DNA of 64,000 nucleotides from Symbiodinium natans (taxonomy: Eukaryota > Sar > Dinophyceae > Suessiales > Symbiodiniaceae): NCBI GenBank assembly GCA_905221605.1, contig CAJNDS010001668.1, forward strand, positions 248,001-312,000, read 5' to 3'. Under the pieces are notes generated by a model. The model was not told the origin of the DNA. It made no database searches and saw only the letters and a list, made by a program, of their open reading frames with translations. This document shows positions 19,801-27,933 of the stretch, piece after piece. Within the stretch, counting starts at the first letter, position 1. The number at the start of each line of letters is the position of its first letter. A program made the translations under genes and the position numbers.

Positions 19801-22800
19801 CACCGAAAGTGCCTTCCTCCATCCCATCCTTGGGTCACAGGCCATCAAAGTTCGAGCGCTCATCCGAGTCGAGGGACAGTTGGTGCTAAAGACATTCGCA
19901 GCTACGTCGGTGAAACTTTGTGTACCCTTGACATGGCGTCTGGAACTTGTTGAGGGCATCGTTGGAACTCTTGGTGGAGGCCCCCAGTTGCCTTCAGCAA
20001 GTGAGGAACGCGAAGTTCTTGAGCCACCTGTGTCACTGAGAGCCCCAGCGTCAGGTCCTCCAGCTCAGTGGGTGAGAACTCATGGATACACGGAAGGATG
20101 CTCAGCGTGTGACAATGCACGACATGGGCGTAGGCTGGGCGGTGCGCATACGAGAGCCTGTCATCGGAGGTATGAACGCTGGTTGACAGAGTCCATGGCA
20201 TCTGATGGTGCTAGAGTGGCTATGCAGCCACCTTTGGATGCATCACGTGAAGCCGGAAGTGGATCGGCTGAGGCAGGAAGGTCCCAGCAGTTTGAGACCA
20301 ATGTTGAGAGTGATGAACGGAGATTGGTGTTGAAGGACGGAGGTCGAGAGGAAGTGATGCCGATTCCGGTGGGGATCCCTGCACCAATGGCGGAGCGCCC
20401 ACCGTCATCTTCTGAACATGAACCACGACCAGAGAGAGAGCAGCGCTCAGGTGGAGAGGTGTCGACTCGTGGTGTTGCTTCCGGGAGTACAGGTGATGAG
20501 CCAGAGTTGAAGCGTGTGCGGGTAGTTGAGCCAGCATCGCCATCAGCATCATCACGACCTTCACTGCTACAGCGCAGGCCCGCCAAGTCATCCGAGCACA
20601 TGCAAGTGGACGAGCAAGGATCAGGCCCAAGGGTACCAGAGCAAAAGGGGGTGAAGAGGCATCCTGATGTTGAGCTTGTTGATCTTGAAGATGAGATTCG
20701 AGCCTCAGGACCCCAGGAGCCGAGACGACTCGAGGGCTTGTGCTGGTCCAGCAACGCATGTGAAAGTGTTCTGCTGAGCGACGTTGTGACAAGTCCGAGC
20801 ATGTTTGATGTGGAGGTGAACAGCATTCGATTCCGAGATGGAAGTCAGGACGCGAAGAGTGAGAGTTTCATGTTGGGAGGACGTCGCGTGTTGATTTGGA
20901 AGCCTGATGCCGGAGTAGACGACAGTACGTTGGAGGAACTGCCGGGAGATCTTGTATTCTCCGGGATGCAAGAGGAACTCACCAACTTAGAGCGTTGTCA
21001 GACAGGCAGGGCAATCCTTGAGCATGAAGTGAAGATCCTGAAAGCTAAGAACCCATCGCTGAGACTTATACCCGCTCGATGGGTTTGTGCCAGAAAGAAT
21101 CCCACTCGTGTCAGATGTCGCATTGTGGCAAAGGACCTTGCACATGGCTCGGCAAGAAAGCAAGGGTTTAGCTCACCAACCCCAAGCCATGATGCCATGA
21201 TGCTCACCTTGATCTTCATGGCCACGCGTGACATGCAAGGTTGTGCGGCAGACATTGGGCATGCTTTCATGAACTCACCGTTGGACACCAAGTCGAATCC
21301 CGTTGTGTTGAAGCTACCGCTGAGCATCAGTTCGGAAGATGGCCAGGCTATCTTCTTCTTCTTGTATTGCGCATTGAATGGACTGCGGGATGCTTCGTTG
21401 GCATGGCTTAAGCTTCTTTCGTCGTTGATCCGTCCACTAGGTCTGTTGAGTGATGCACGTGAGCCATGTCTCTTTGCGGGTGTTGTGTGGCACAAGGATA
21501 GATCAAGCAGAGTGATGATCGTATGCTACGTGGACGATTTGCTAATCGTCACTGATGATCAGTGGGCTGAAGACTTGGTCTTGAGTGCCATCGGGAAGCG
21601 AGTAACCGTAAAGGTGACAGGTAGGGTGAAGACATCCAGTCAAGGTGGCGGCATGGTTGAGTTCATTGGTCGGTGCATTCGTCGGTGGCCGGGGCAGAGT
21701 GCAGTCGAGGTAGGTGTGAAGCCTGAATACTTGCAATCATGCTTCGATGCGTTTGGCATCCAAAAGGGCACAACTGCCGTTCCAGACCTAGCAGGTCTAC
21801 TGGAGAAAACAGGTGCACCGGTTTTGACGTCGGAGGCCTACAGCAGATTCCGCAGAGTGCTTGGAAAGGTTCTCTGGTATGCCCAGACAAGGCAAGATCT
21901 GAAACTGATGATTGGACTCATCAGTACGCAACAAGCTGCGCCGACACAGAGCACCGAGGCGGCGTTGAGGGCACTTCTACGTTATCTCTACACCGACAGA
22001 CATGTTGCACTGCGCTTGCCGTCATCGGAGTTGAGTGGTGAGTTCTTGGAATGTTCCGAAGATGTGCTGCGGAATGGTGTGCATGTTTTTGCAGATGCGT
22101 CTCATGCTCCATACAGGTTCATCGGCAGAAGAGGGATCACAGGTGGAGCCATCTGCTTTGGAGGAGGTCTTGTGCGAGGGATCGCGAAAGTGCAAGGAGT
22201 GGTGTGCTTGTCATCCTGTGAGGCTGAGCTTCATGCGTTGCAGTATGCTGCACAGGAGACAATCGGATTTTTGCACTTGCTTGATCGTGTCTTCACTGCC
22301 TTTGGTGAACTTCAAGGTTCAATTGATGTGCAGATGAGTGCTCATGCAAAGGACGAAGGTGGTGAAGAACAGCATGACAAGATCTACACTGAACTGTTGA
22401 CGGACAGTCAGGCAGCGTTGGATGTCATTCATGCAGAAGACGTCCCTAAGCGTTCGCGGCATGTGGAGATCCGATTGGCATGGATGAGAGAACATCTCTT
22501 GAGAGGTCGGCTCAAGTTGCGTTGGCTGAGAGGCGAGGAGAATGCTGCTGATCTCTACACTAAAAATCTCGGAACTCGACTCTTCCAAGAACACAGAACG
22601 CGATTAGGCTTCATCACACAAGATGGACATGTGGAGGCGTTGTACATGTTGTCACAGCTGCGAGTTTCTCCAGAGAGCATGAAGGAATCTGATGAAGTGG
22701 CAGTGCTGGAGGTGTTTTGCAGTGAGGATTCGGCCCTGTGTCAGGTGTGTGGATCACTTGGGGTGCCGTATTGCGGGATCACAGCCAATGCTGAGACCTC

Positions 22801-23314
22801 AAGAGTGTTGGCAGAAACCATCAAGGTCATCACTGCTTGGAAGAACAGAGGGCTTTGGATCCACGTTCACGTGTCCACGCCTTGCTCTTCAGGATCGCCA
22901 CTGCGGAACTTTGTGCAAAGATGTACAAAATCTGATCTTGAGTGGGAGGCGTTGATGCGATCTGCAGAGAGGTATCTGAGGCTTGGAGATGGACGTACGT
23001 TCGAATTGCCAAAGCAAAACATGATTTGGAAGAGATGGGGAACACAGAATGTCCTTCGAGCCTCAGGTCTTGTGTATCCCGTAGATGTGTGGCTGTGCGC
23101 CACCGGCGTGTTGAGTCGAAGCGGTCTTCCAGTGTCAAAACGTCTCAGGTTCATGTGTTCACATCTCGAGTGCGCCCAGAAGCTTTTCGACATGTTTGGA
23201 AGCTGCAGTTGCCAGACACATGCCTCGTTCCATGACATTGACTACACAGCAACAGGGAGGTATAGCAAGGTGCTGGCAGAAGGGTTGGTCAAAGCCCTGA
23301 AAGCAACAAACTGA
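16811..23314 (+). CDS. Copia Gag-Pro-Int-RT-RNaseH polyprotein with methyltransferase-like tail
   Basis: The product is 2,167 residues. Gag ends in two CCHC knuckles (C411-C424 and C433-C446) and a Lys/Gly tract. The protease motif is DSGAG at 594. The integrase zinc motif spans H760 to C775 and the catalytic triad fits D799, D868 and E903 (in VAERG). Reverse transcriptase has its first Asp at 1,481 (ADIGHAF) and YVDD at 1,573-1,576. RNase H has D1762, E1804 and D1865. After the usual end come about 200 more residues with VLEVFCSEDSALC near 1,963, STPCSSGSPL near 2,021, FELPKQN and SKRLRF. The order resembles C5 methyltransferase motifs I, IV, VI and VIII, but this is inference. The ATG at 16,811 gives the longest frame; the ATG at 16,904 is the one shared in frame with copy A. 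Confidence 0.94.
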   Translation: MAGRQAGIGAVSAGACGTQSTVPVHGCLGQGMAGQDVLVQMQQLISMMSPQQAQAAQTALQEQLGMQARGVPEQFGPVPVPVGHRREQFMPQTSGVLPGAGMQAGMTQSFESRDVFSRSEKWLGQPPVTHAEKWSTREQEVAGFADYVVSLQSWAALASVVFAEEIGMCVRWPDTIWQHSLNEEQKTRSVRLYGLLKAAFLDHARATLMIQAFSEGLPLDGSLADPARSLGNVNCGYELLRQLAQQFSLRSRAEALSMRSELLHRIFALRNSEMNAATMVGDVIRKIDIEVSRYAKLLGTLPTALDRQGLSIGDGDMLVILLRSLPEEAKKYVLHHSGAETYQSCRSAALRFERQQRLFLDLNLSPGKKQQVYEVFDMTAWDDDGQYECAWHEHDGAWHDVSVSAVSAERCGRCGRKNHKTENCSTDMSKVKCFSCGELGHISAHCSKAHGSASSSGKGKGKEKGKERGKGKDGKGKDKGKGKAKGKEKGAKGPGKGKKGKMFELVESLPPVPEHPQVDEGWGAFVWDEGWSNGWDEQWTDEIWNTATATADESVGESLQLSAVLPVEQPVCLEPLVIAGLRAEARDGEWWLLDSGAGVTVLSLKYAEMFGVYVDDSKRQHVGQEFSAANGSSVRMLGERMISVELLLENGSGENTWHAASMNVWVGDTNHNIISTTMLCFRGWSFSQNCAGIALATSAGLTAKEVTLFGNVPWLRLKPLLKPSQGSSNEVELSLSSISAEGGVLVAPVTRSTQAELAQHRLQGHTPYHPGCRHCQVARTVFQHRKRVNGRLESEVVADFFYLSSTGEDHRQVRADNLRVLVLVERMSMMTGAILTSGDLVATRTEIVKWLREFGLESGSSSVLLITDAEGAVSDLITGASGEFSFQVRKAGPQHHEAVGVAERGVRRIKESLQTLRSDLNQEGLDLCYNHGGFASALCYVCGSLNRFSKAHGSDMAPCDLVLGRPSPKGPFTLFGAIVLAELPQSIKDLAPNLPRFTESAFLHPILGSQAIKVRALIRVEGQLVLKTFAATSVKLCVPLTWRLELVEGIVGTLGGGPQLPSASEEREVLEPPVSLRAPASGPPAQWVRTHGYTEGCSACDNARHGRRLGGAHTRACHRRYERWLTESMASDGARVAMQPPLDASREAGSGSAEAGRSQQFETNVESDERRLVLKDGGREEVMPIPVGIPAPMAERPPSSSEHEPRPEREQRSGGEVSTRGVASGSTGDEPELKRVRVVEPASPSASSRPSLLQRRPAKSSEHMQVDEQGSGPRVPEQKGVKRHPDVELVDLEDEIRASGPQEPRRLEGLCWSSNACESVLLSDVVTSPSMFDVEVNSIRFRDGSQDAKSESFMLGGRRVLIWKPDAGVDDSTLEELPGDLVFSGMQEELTNLERCQTGRAILEHEVKILKAKNPSLRLIPARWVCARKNPTRVRCRIVAKDLAHGSARKQGFSSPTPSHDAMMLTLIFMATRDMQGCAADIGHAFMNSPLDTKSNPVVLKLPLSISSEDGQAIFFFLYCALNGLRDASLAWLKLLSSLIRPLGLLSDAREPCLFAGVVWHKDRSSRVMIVCYVDDLLIVTDDQWAEDLVLSAIGKRVTVKVTGRVKTSSQGGGMVEFIGRCIRRWPGQSAVEVGVKPEYLQSCFDAFGIQKGTTAVPDLAGLLEKTGAPVLTSEAYSRFRRVLGKVLWYAQTRQDLKLMIGLISTQQAAPTQSTEAALRALLRYLYTDRHVALRLPSSELSGEFLECSEDVLRNGVHVFADASHAPYRFIGRRGITGGAICFGGGLVRGIAKVQGVVCLSSCEAELHALQYAAQETIGFLHLLDRVFTAFGELQGSIDVQMSAHAKDEGGEEQHDKIYTELLTDSQAALDVIHAEDVPKRSRHVEIRLAWMREHLLRGRLKLRWLRGEENAADLYTKNLGTRLFQEHRTRLGFITQDGHVEALYMLSQLRVSPESMKESDEVAVLEVFCSEDSALCQVCGSLGVPYCGITANAETSRVLAETIKVITAWKNRGLWIHVHVSTPCSSGSPLRNFVQRCTKSDLEWEALMRSAERYLRLGDGRTFELPKQNMIWKRWGTQNVLRASGLVYPVDVWLCATGVLSRSGLPVSKRLRFMCSHLECAQKLFDMFGSCSCQTHASFHDIDYTATGRYSKVLAEGLVKALKATN

Positions 23315-23458
23315 AAGGGGGATCCGATTTGGTTTCATCTTACGCCACACATGATCAAGTCATGTGAGGAGTATAGTCAGAGTGCGTTTCGCACAGTGCG
23401 TTTGCACAGCACTTGCGATTCTTTGTAACGCAAGTTTTCTAGTTTTCCCTCGGGCGTC
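23315..23458 (+). other. Spacer between the two ORFs of copy C
   Basis: This 144-bp spacer has no open frame of note. It contains AGTGCGTTTCGCACAGTGCG, an imperfect short repeat of GTGCGTTT/GCACAGT, at about 23,381-23,413. Confidence 0.5.
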
Positions 23459-24190
23459 ATGGTTGCACAGCCTTTGATGAGAGTGGCGATTTCAGTGGCC
23501 ATTCTTGCGTTGATGAGCTCTGGAGTGGAGACTGCGAGGCCAGTAGAGCTTTGGGGAACCACCTTCATGGGCAGCGAGCTTGTACAGATGTTTGCTAGTC
23601 CGACTTGGGATCCAGTATGGATCATCATCATCGGGTGCTTTGTCAACGGCATCTTGGTTGGTACGCTGATCATGACATGCTGTTGTGCGTGGGCATTGTT
23701 TTTCCGGATGAGCTATGGGCAGCAAAGAGCTGCTACACAGAACCCGCCTCTGGATGATGACACGATGAAGCCACAAGGTGCCCAAAACAACTCTATGCCT
23801 GAGAGAAGTCAACAGATGAACCCTCGTGAGCCAGATGGTAAAAAGGAGGCATCGTCGTTGAGAGCGAGGCCGAAGGCAGCTGGTGCAAGGGAGAAGCATG
23901 CAAGTTCCAGCTGCAAGGATAGAGTGGACAAGCGCATCTTTGCTTCAGAGTCTCAGGGCATCTTTCATCACGATCAGACATGTCATCGCATGGAGGGATC
24001 ATGGCGAACTATGTGGCAGTGTGGGAACTGTAAGCCAGAGCCGGGCAACACAGAACTGTGTGTGTTCCCGTCCGGGGACAAATATCACAGTGTGTACTGC
24101 AAGCATGTGGCGGCCGTTACCTCCAACCCGACATGCATCACTCCGTGTTCGACATGTGTGACAGGGAACAGACCTCTGAGATTGGAGTGA
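23459..24190 (+). CDS. Membrane protein ORF in the env position of copy C
   Basis: The product is 243 residues. I do not recognise a named family. Residues 1-26 look like a signal peptide (hydrophobic RVAISVAILALMSSG, then VETA). A long hydrophobic segment at about 53-82 includes WIIIIGCFVNGILVG and a CCC cluster. A hydrophilic linker rich in Gln, Asn and Lys follows. The C-terminal third has two similar metal-binding-like motifs: FHHDQTCHR then CGNC, and KYHSVYCKHV then CSTC (H-x3/4-C...C-x2-C). It starts 144 bp after the polyprotein and ends just before the polypurine tract, where env-like ORFs sit in some plant Copia elements. It could be a captured host gene or a membrane-anchored accessory protein; fusion activity is not shown. 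Confidence 0.8.
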   Translation: MVAQPLMRVAISVAILALMSSGVETARPVELWGTTFMGSELVQMFASPTWDPVWIIIIGCFVNGILVGTLIMTCCCAWALFFRMSYGQQRAATQNPPLDDDTMKPQGAQNNSMPERSQQMNPREPDGKKEASSLRARPKAAGAREKHASSSCKDRVDKRIFASESQGIFHHDQTCHRMEGSWRTMWQCGNCKPEPGNTELCVFPSGDKYHSVYCKHVAAVTSNPTCITPCSTCVTGNRPLRLE

Positions 24191-24241
24191 TCATCTGAAG
24201 ATGTCGTCATCTGAGAGTGAGGTGAGACAAAAAGATCATCC

Positions 24242-24251
24242 CGAAAGGGGG
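24242..24251 (+). other. Polypurine tract of copy C
   Basis: A GAAAGGGGG run abuts the first base (T at 24,252) of the 3' LTR, the standard position for the plus-strand primer. Confidence 0.85.
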
Positions 24252-24581
24252 TGTGGAAATCTGTGTATAGACACGTCTGCGGGATGCCTTTTTGGCCAAG
24301 GCGCATGTTTGACGTGCTTACTGTATGTCCGGGACGTACAGGTCTTCCCTGAACAGTCGAGCATGTTTTTCCTTGAGATTTTGTTTTGTAGGAGAAGTGA
24401 GCTTGCGTAGGTGGCGTCAACTGGGTTTTTCCAGTTTTACTTTTGACTCTTGGCTCAAGGTCAAGAGAGCTGAGAAAGCACTAAGAAGGCAGGACAACTG
24501 CACGTCGCTTTGTGTGAGAAAGTGCTGTGCAAGTGCGAAGCTGTGTGTAAGTTGGGTTTGTGCTGTTTAGAAACTTTTACA
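24252..24581 (+). repeat. 3' LTR of copy C
   Basis: This is the full-length 330-bp LTR, beginning TGTGGAAATC and ending AACTTTTACA. It carries TTGGCTCAAG at 24,450-24,459, which equals the last ten bases of the dinoflagellate spliced leader as I recall it. Confidence 0.95.
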
Positions 24582-24586
24582 CTTGC

Positions 24587-25140
24587 AAGCAGCGCTCCAG
24601 GCCCGCCCTATGGCCATGAGGTCGAGCCTCAAAACTTTCGGCGCAAACACAAGGAGAGGGTACTCCCCTAATAGCTATGTGAGGACGCCGGACTCACACA
24701 GCGCCGACGGCAGCATTGTGTAGCTTGCAAGAAGAATCCATTGCCTTGCTCTGGATTGCCTAGAAGTCAACATTTTGCAAGCTTGATGCACACTCGCATT
24801 TTTTAGGCACAACTTCTTCTTGTTGGGAACGCCCGCTCCCAACCGTAGTTAAGCATTGCGTCAACTGAGCCCTCAGTTGTCCTTTACATTCAACATCTGT
24901 TGGGAACGCCCGTTCCCTTCCGCAAGAACATAGTTTCTTTGGGTTTCTTGCGCATCTGTGCAGTACGGATAGCTTCGGCGTAAGGTATCTGCGCTATGCT
25001 GCAAGCGCGAATTAGTTTTACCAAACCTGTAACTTTGCGGTGCGTGGGAAGATAGGAGCATGTTTTTGCCGCAGTCTGAGATCAATGTTTACCTTTTGAA
25101 CGCCGTGCATCATTCTCGAATGGCCCAAACGCACTCGTCA
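24587..25140. other. Intergenic flank of copy C
   Basis: No gene is recognised. Two direct copies of TGTTGGGAACGCCCG lie at about 24,824 and 24,899. Confidence 0.5.
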
Positions 25141-25669
25141 GGCCCACCCGGCTGAGGGCGCTACATGTTGCTTGTGTTGATTTTGCCGTTGTGGACGGGG
25201 AAGGTGGGTGTTCGTTTGTTTGTGCGCTTCCCTTGGTTAGTAAGAGCAAGAACGCCAAGGAAGTGCTTTGCGCATTGCGCGGGCCTTTGTCTGCTAGTAA
25301 GAGCGAGAACGCAGCAAAGGTTTGTGCTTTCGATGCATCCAGTTCGCGTGCGGTTGCTGTGCTGCTTGCTGTGTGGCTTTACCAGCCTGCATGCGTGAGG
25401 GCTGTGCTGCTCACTGTGTGGCTTGCACCAGCCCTTTGCTTGTTGATGCGAATAACTGCCCTACACCCAGCAGTAAGCCTGCCTCTCCCGCCCATGCAGG
25501 GTATCAACTCTTTGCAACAGTGGAGTGCGCAATTGCCACGCCCCCTAGCTAGTACGAGCCTTGCCGCCAGGTGCCCGCACATGCACAGGCTCGAGGTGCA
25601 CAGGCCCATCCGGGTCAGGCGTGGCTGTAGGTGCCCGCGCATGCACAGGCTCAAGGTGCACAGGCCCTT
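25141..25669 (+). other. Unidentified open stretch with short tandem repeats
   Basis: A frame at 25,191-25,742 stays open and includes hydrophobic Val/Leu/Ala stretches, but I see no family. Internal repeats suggest low-complexity sequence: AGTAAGAGC-AGAACGC twice near 25,241 and 25,293, GTGCTGCT..CTGTGTGGCTT twice near 25,360 and 25,405, and GCATGCACAGGCTC twice near 25,577 and 25,638. I would not call it a gene. Confidence 0.35.
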
Positions 25670-26138
25670 CCGGAAGGCCCAGAAGTGCTTTGGCCTATCA
25701 AACTGTTGCCTAAACCCTCCCGGAAGGCTCAGAAGTGATTAGGCTTCTCAAACTGCTGCCAGCAGTGGGTCGGCCTCTCCAACTGCAGCCTAAAAATTTT
25801 CCTGAAGGCCCAGCAGTGGGTAGACCTCTCAAACTGATGCCTCAAACATCTTCAGAAGGCCCAGAAATGATTAGGCCTCTCAAACTGCTCCCAACAGTTG
25901 CCTGAAGGCCCAGAAGTGATTAGGCTTCTCAAACGGCTGCCTCAACCTTCCATGGAAGGCTCAGAAGTGATTTGGCCTCTCAAACTGCTGCCTAAAACTT
26001 GTCCGGAAGGCCCAGCAGTGAGTAGACCTCTCAAACTGCTGCCTAAAACTTCTCCAGAAGGCCCAGAAGTGATTAGGCCCCGCAAACGGCTGCCGGAACC
26101 TTCGCCAGAAGGCCCAGAAGGGATGTGAGGAACTATTG
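25670..26138 (+). repeat. About 51-bp tandem repeat, reads as a 17-residue repeat
   Basis: Units of about 50-52 bp carry GGCCCAGAAGTGATTAGGCC, with tract starts near 25,903, 25,955, 26,006, 26,056 and 26,108 in the most regular part and older units back to 25,670. In the frame 25,898-26,128 each unit reads close to PEGPEVIRPLKLLPKTS. The unit length keeps the frame, but there is no start context and the older units shift frame. Confidence 0.75.
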
Positions 26139-26524
26139 CTTCAGCCTTCTCCAGCAGGCCCAGAAGTGACTAGGCCTCGCACTTTGCTGTGGGTCCCGCA
26201 TCAGGTGTAGTCACGGGGTAAACCTGCTTGAAGTGCTCTCCACAAAAAATCGGCCGCTGCGCGGGGCTCCGAGATACAAGGCCCCTTGACTCTCACACTT
26301 GACGCGCGGTTGGCTGCAGAACGTTAAGCAGCCTTGGGGGCCTTAAACTGCACCAGGTTAAGCATGCCAAGCCGATAGGCTCCCGATACCTGGGAAGCAC
26401 ATGAGCCAAGTGCCAGCCAGCAGCCTTTGGGGTTCTTGTGCCGTCCCCGTGACTACACCTGATGCGGGACCCACAGCAAAGTGCTAGGCCTAGTCACTTC
26501 TGGGCCTGCTGGAGAAGGCTGAAG
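26139..26524. repeat. 80-bp inverted repeat pair enclosing a dispersed repeat
   Basis: Arm 26,139-26,218 and the reverse complement of 26,445-26,524 agree at 79 of 80 positions; the only difference is C versus A after TAGGCCT. The 226-bp interior contains the GCGCGGTTGGCTGCA repeat also seen at 15,985-16,231. The outer end of each arm is a unit of the preceding 51-bp array, so this may be an inverted duplication formed around an inserted repeat, not a simple MITE. Confidence 0.9.
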
Positions 26525-26811
26525 ATTTCTCGTCCGTGGGACCCTTGTCTCTTGTCGTCCTGCGAAGCCTGTATTATTCTGACTGGGTGAAGTTATGTTT
26601 GGGTCGCACGATTTTGAAGCTTGCACGACTTCAATTACGGGGGAGTTGGGGGGGGCGCAGCCCCCCATTTGCAAATACAATGCTCGCATCATTGGTTTCC
26701 TGGGCGCTGAAATTTTGACCTTATATAAGGGAACTCGAGCCCTGACCCCTGGGTCATGGTTAGCTGAAAATTTAATTATCAGGGGGGGTTGAGGTTAGGG
26801 TAAGCAGCTAG
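26525..26811. other. Spacer before degenerate Copia element
   Basis: No gene is seen. A short hairpin GGGGGGCGCAGCCCCCC is at about 26,649-26,665, and TTATATAA is at 26,722. Confidence 0.5.
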
Positions 26812-27933
26812 TTCAAAGCTGAAGACGATGGTGGAAGTATCAAAAGCAATCAGAAAGAATTTGAGAGAGAACCATTAGGTGACCCAGAACCTGAGAAGCC
26901 GTCACCTGAAGAGATTGCGAAGCACGAATTGACGCACCTACCGAAAGCAAAAGGGTGTGAAGCGTGCAATGCAATGAGAGGAAGAGAAAGAAACTTCGAT
27001 GTATCGGAGAAGAAGCACGATGGATCGCTAATCTCGATGGACTTCAAGTTCACTGGAACAAGAGATGAGGAAAATGCACAACATGTGAAAGATGCACTGT
27101 GTATCAGCTTGGTAATGGTTGATCAAGAAACAAAGTTCGTGCATGTGATTCCAGTCCCATCGAAGGAAGTGACAAAGTACTTGATCGAAGAAGTTTGTCG
27201 AGTGTTGATGTTGTTCGAGAAGAAAGTAATCTTGAGAACGGACACTGAACCAGCGATGATTTCGCTGCTAAGAAAAGTTGAGTTGATAAGAAAGAAGCAA
27301 GGTTTGGAGACGGAGATCCAAGATGTTGCACCAGACCAACACCAAGGACTACAAGTCGAACGATGGGTGCAAACTGTGAGGAACTTGAGTAAGACCTTGA
27401 TCTATGCAGTTGAAGAGGAAGGAAAAGTGAAGACCAGTTCAGAAAGCACACTGTACCCGTGGGTTGCGAGACACGCAGCTGCTGATCAGGCCCTGGATGC
27501 CGCAGCGATGACAGCATTCCTGTTGAACAGGTTTGTAGTACAGAAAGGAAAGACACCGTTCGAATTGTTGTTCGAGAGAGAGTACAAAGGAATCTTGGCA
27601 CCATGGGGAACATGTGTAGTTGCAAAGCCTTTGCCAATGGTCAAAGAGGAAGGTGAAAGTTGGACAAAAGGAGTGTTCGTTGGAAAAGACTTCGTGAGCA
27701 ACCTGAACTTGATAAGCGCGAAGAAGGGAATCGTCAAGGCCCGAACGATAAAACGATGTACCCCGTCGATAGACATTGAAGCATTGATGGAAGCAGCAGG
27801 GACACCTTGGAACGGAAAGCAGCAACACTTGGTATCGCCAAAGCCAGTAAAGAGAATCCCACCGACAAGAGGAATCGAAGTGATTGGCTCCGGAGCCGGA
27901 GCAGAGGAGTCCAAGCCAAGTGTTAGGAAGTGA
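26812..27933 (+). pseudogene. Copia integrase segment
   Basis: The first residues are acidic (PLGDPEPEKPSPEE), followed by a zinc motif H-x3-H...CEAC at about 26,929-26,970. The core has MDF, RTDTE and a Glu in QVERW, consistent with the D, D, E residues of Copia integrases. The C-terminal part holds PFELLFEREYKG and TKGVFVGKD, usual after the Copia core. The frame stops at 27,933, where homology should continue into the reverse transcriptase linker, so a frameshift lies between about 27,890 and 27,933. Confidence 0.87.

Larger units (their letters stand above)
16232..24586 (+). mobile_element. Complete Copia LTR retrotransposon, copy C, with target duplications
   Basis: The element itself is 16,237-24,581, flanked by CTTGC at 16,232-16,236 and again at 24,582-24,586, the 5-bp duplication expected of Copia integration. 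Its LTRs begin TGTGGAAATC and end TACA, giving the canonical TG...CA. In order it has a PBS abutting the 5' LTR, the polyprotein, a second ORF, a purine tract (GAAAGGGGG) and the 3' LTR. The LTRs differ by several substitutions and two deletions in the 5' copy, so the insertion is not brand new. Confidence 0.96.
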
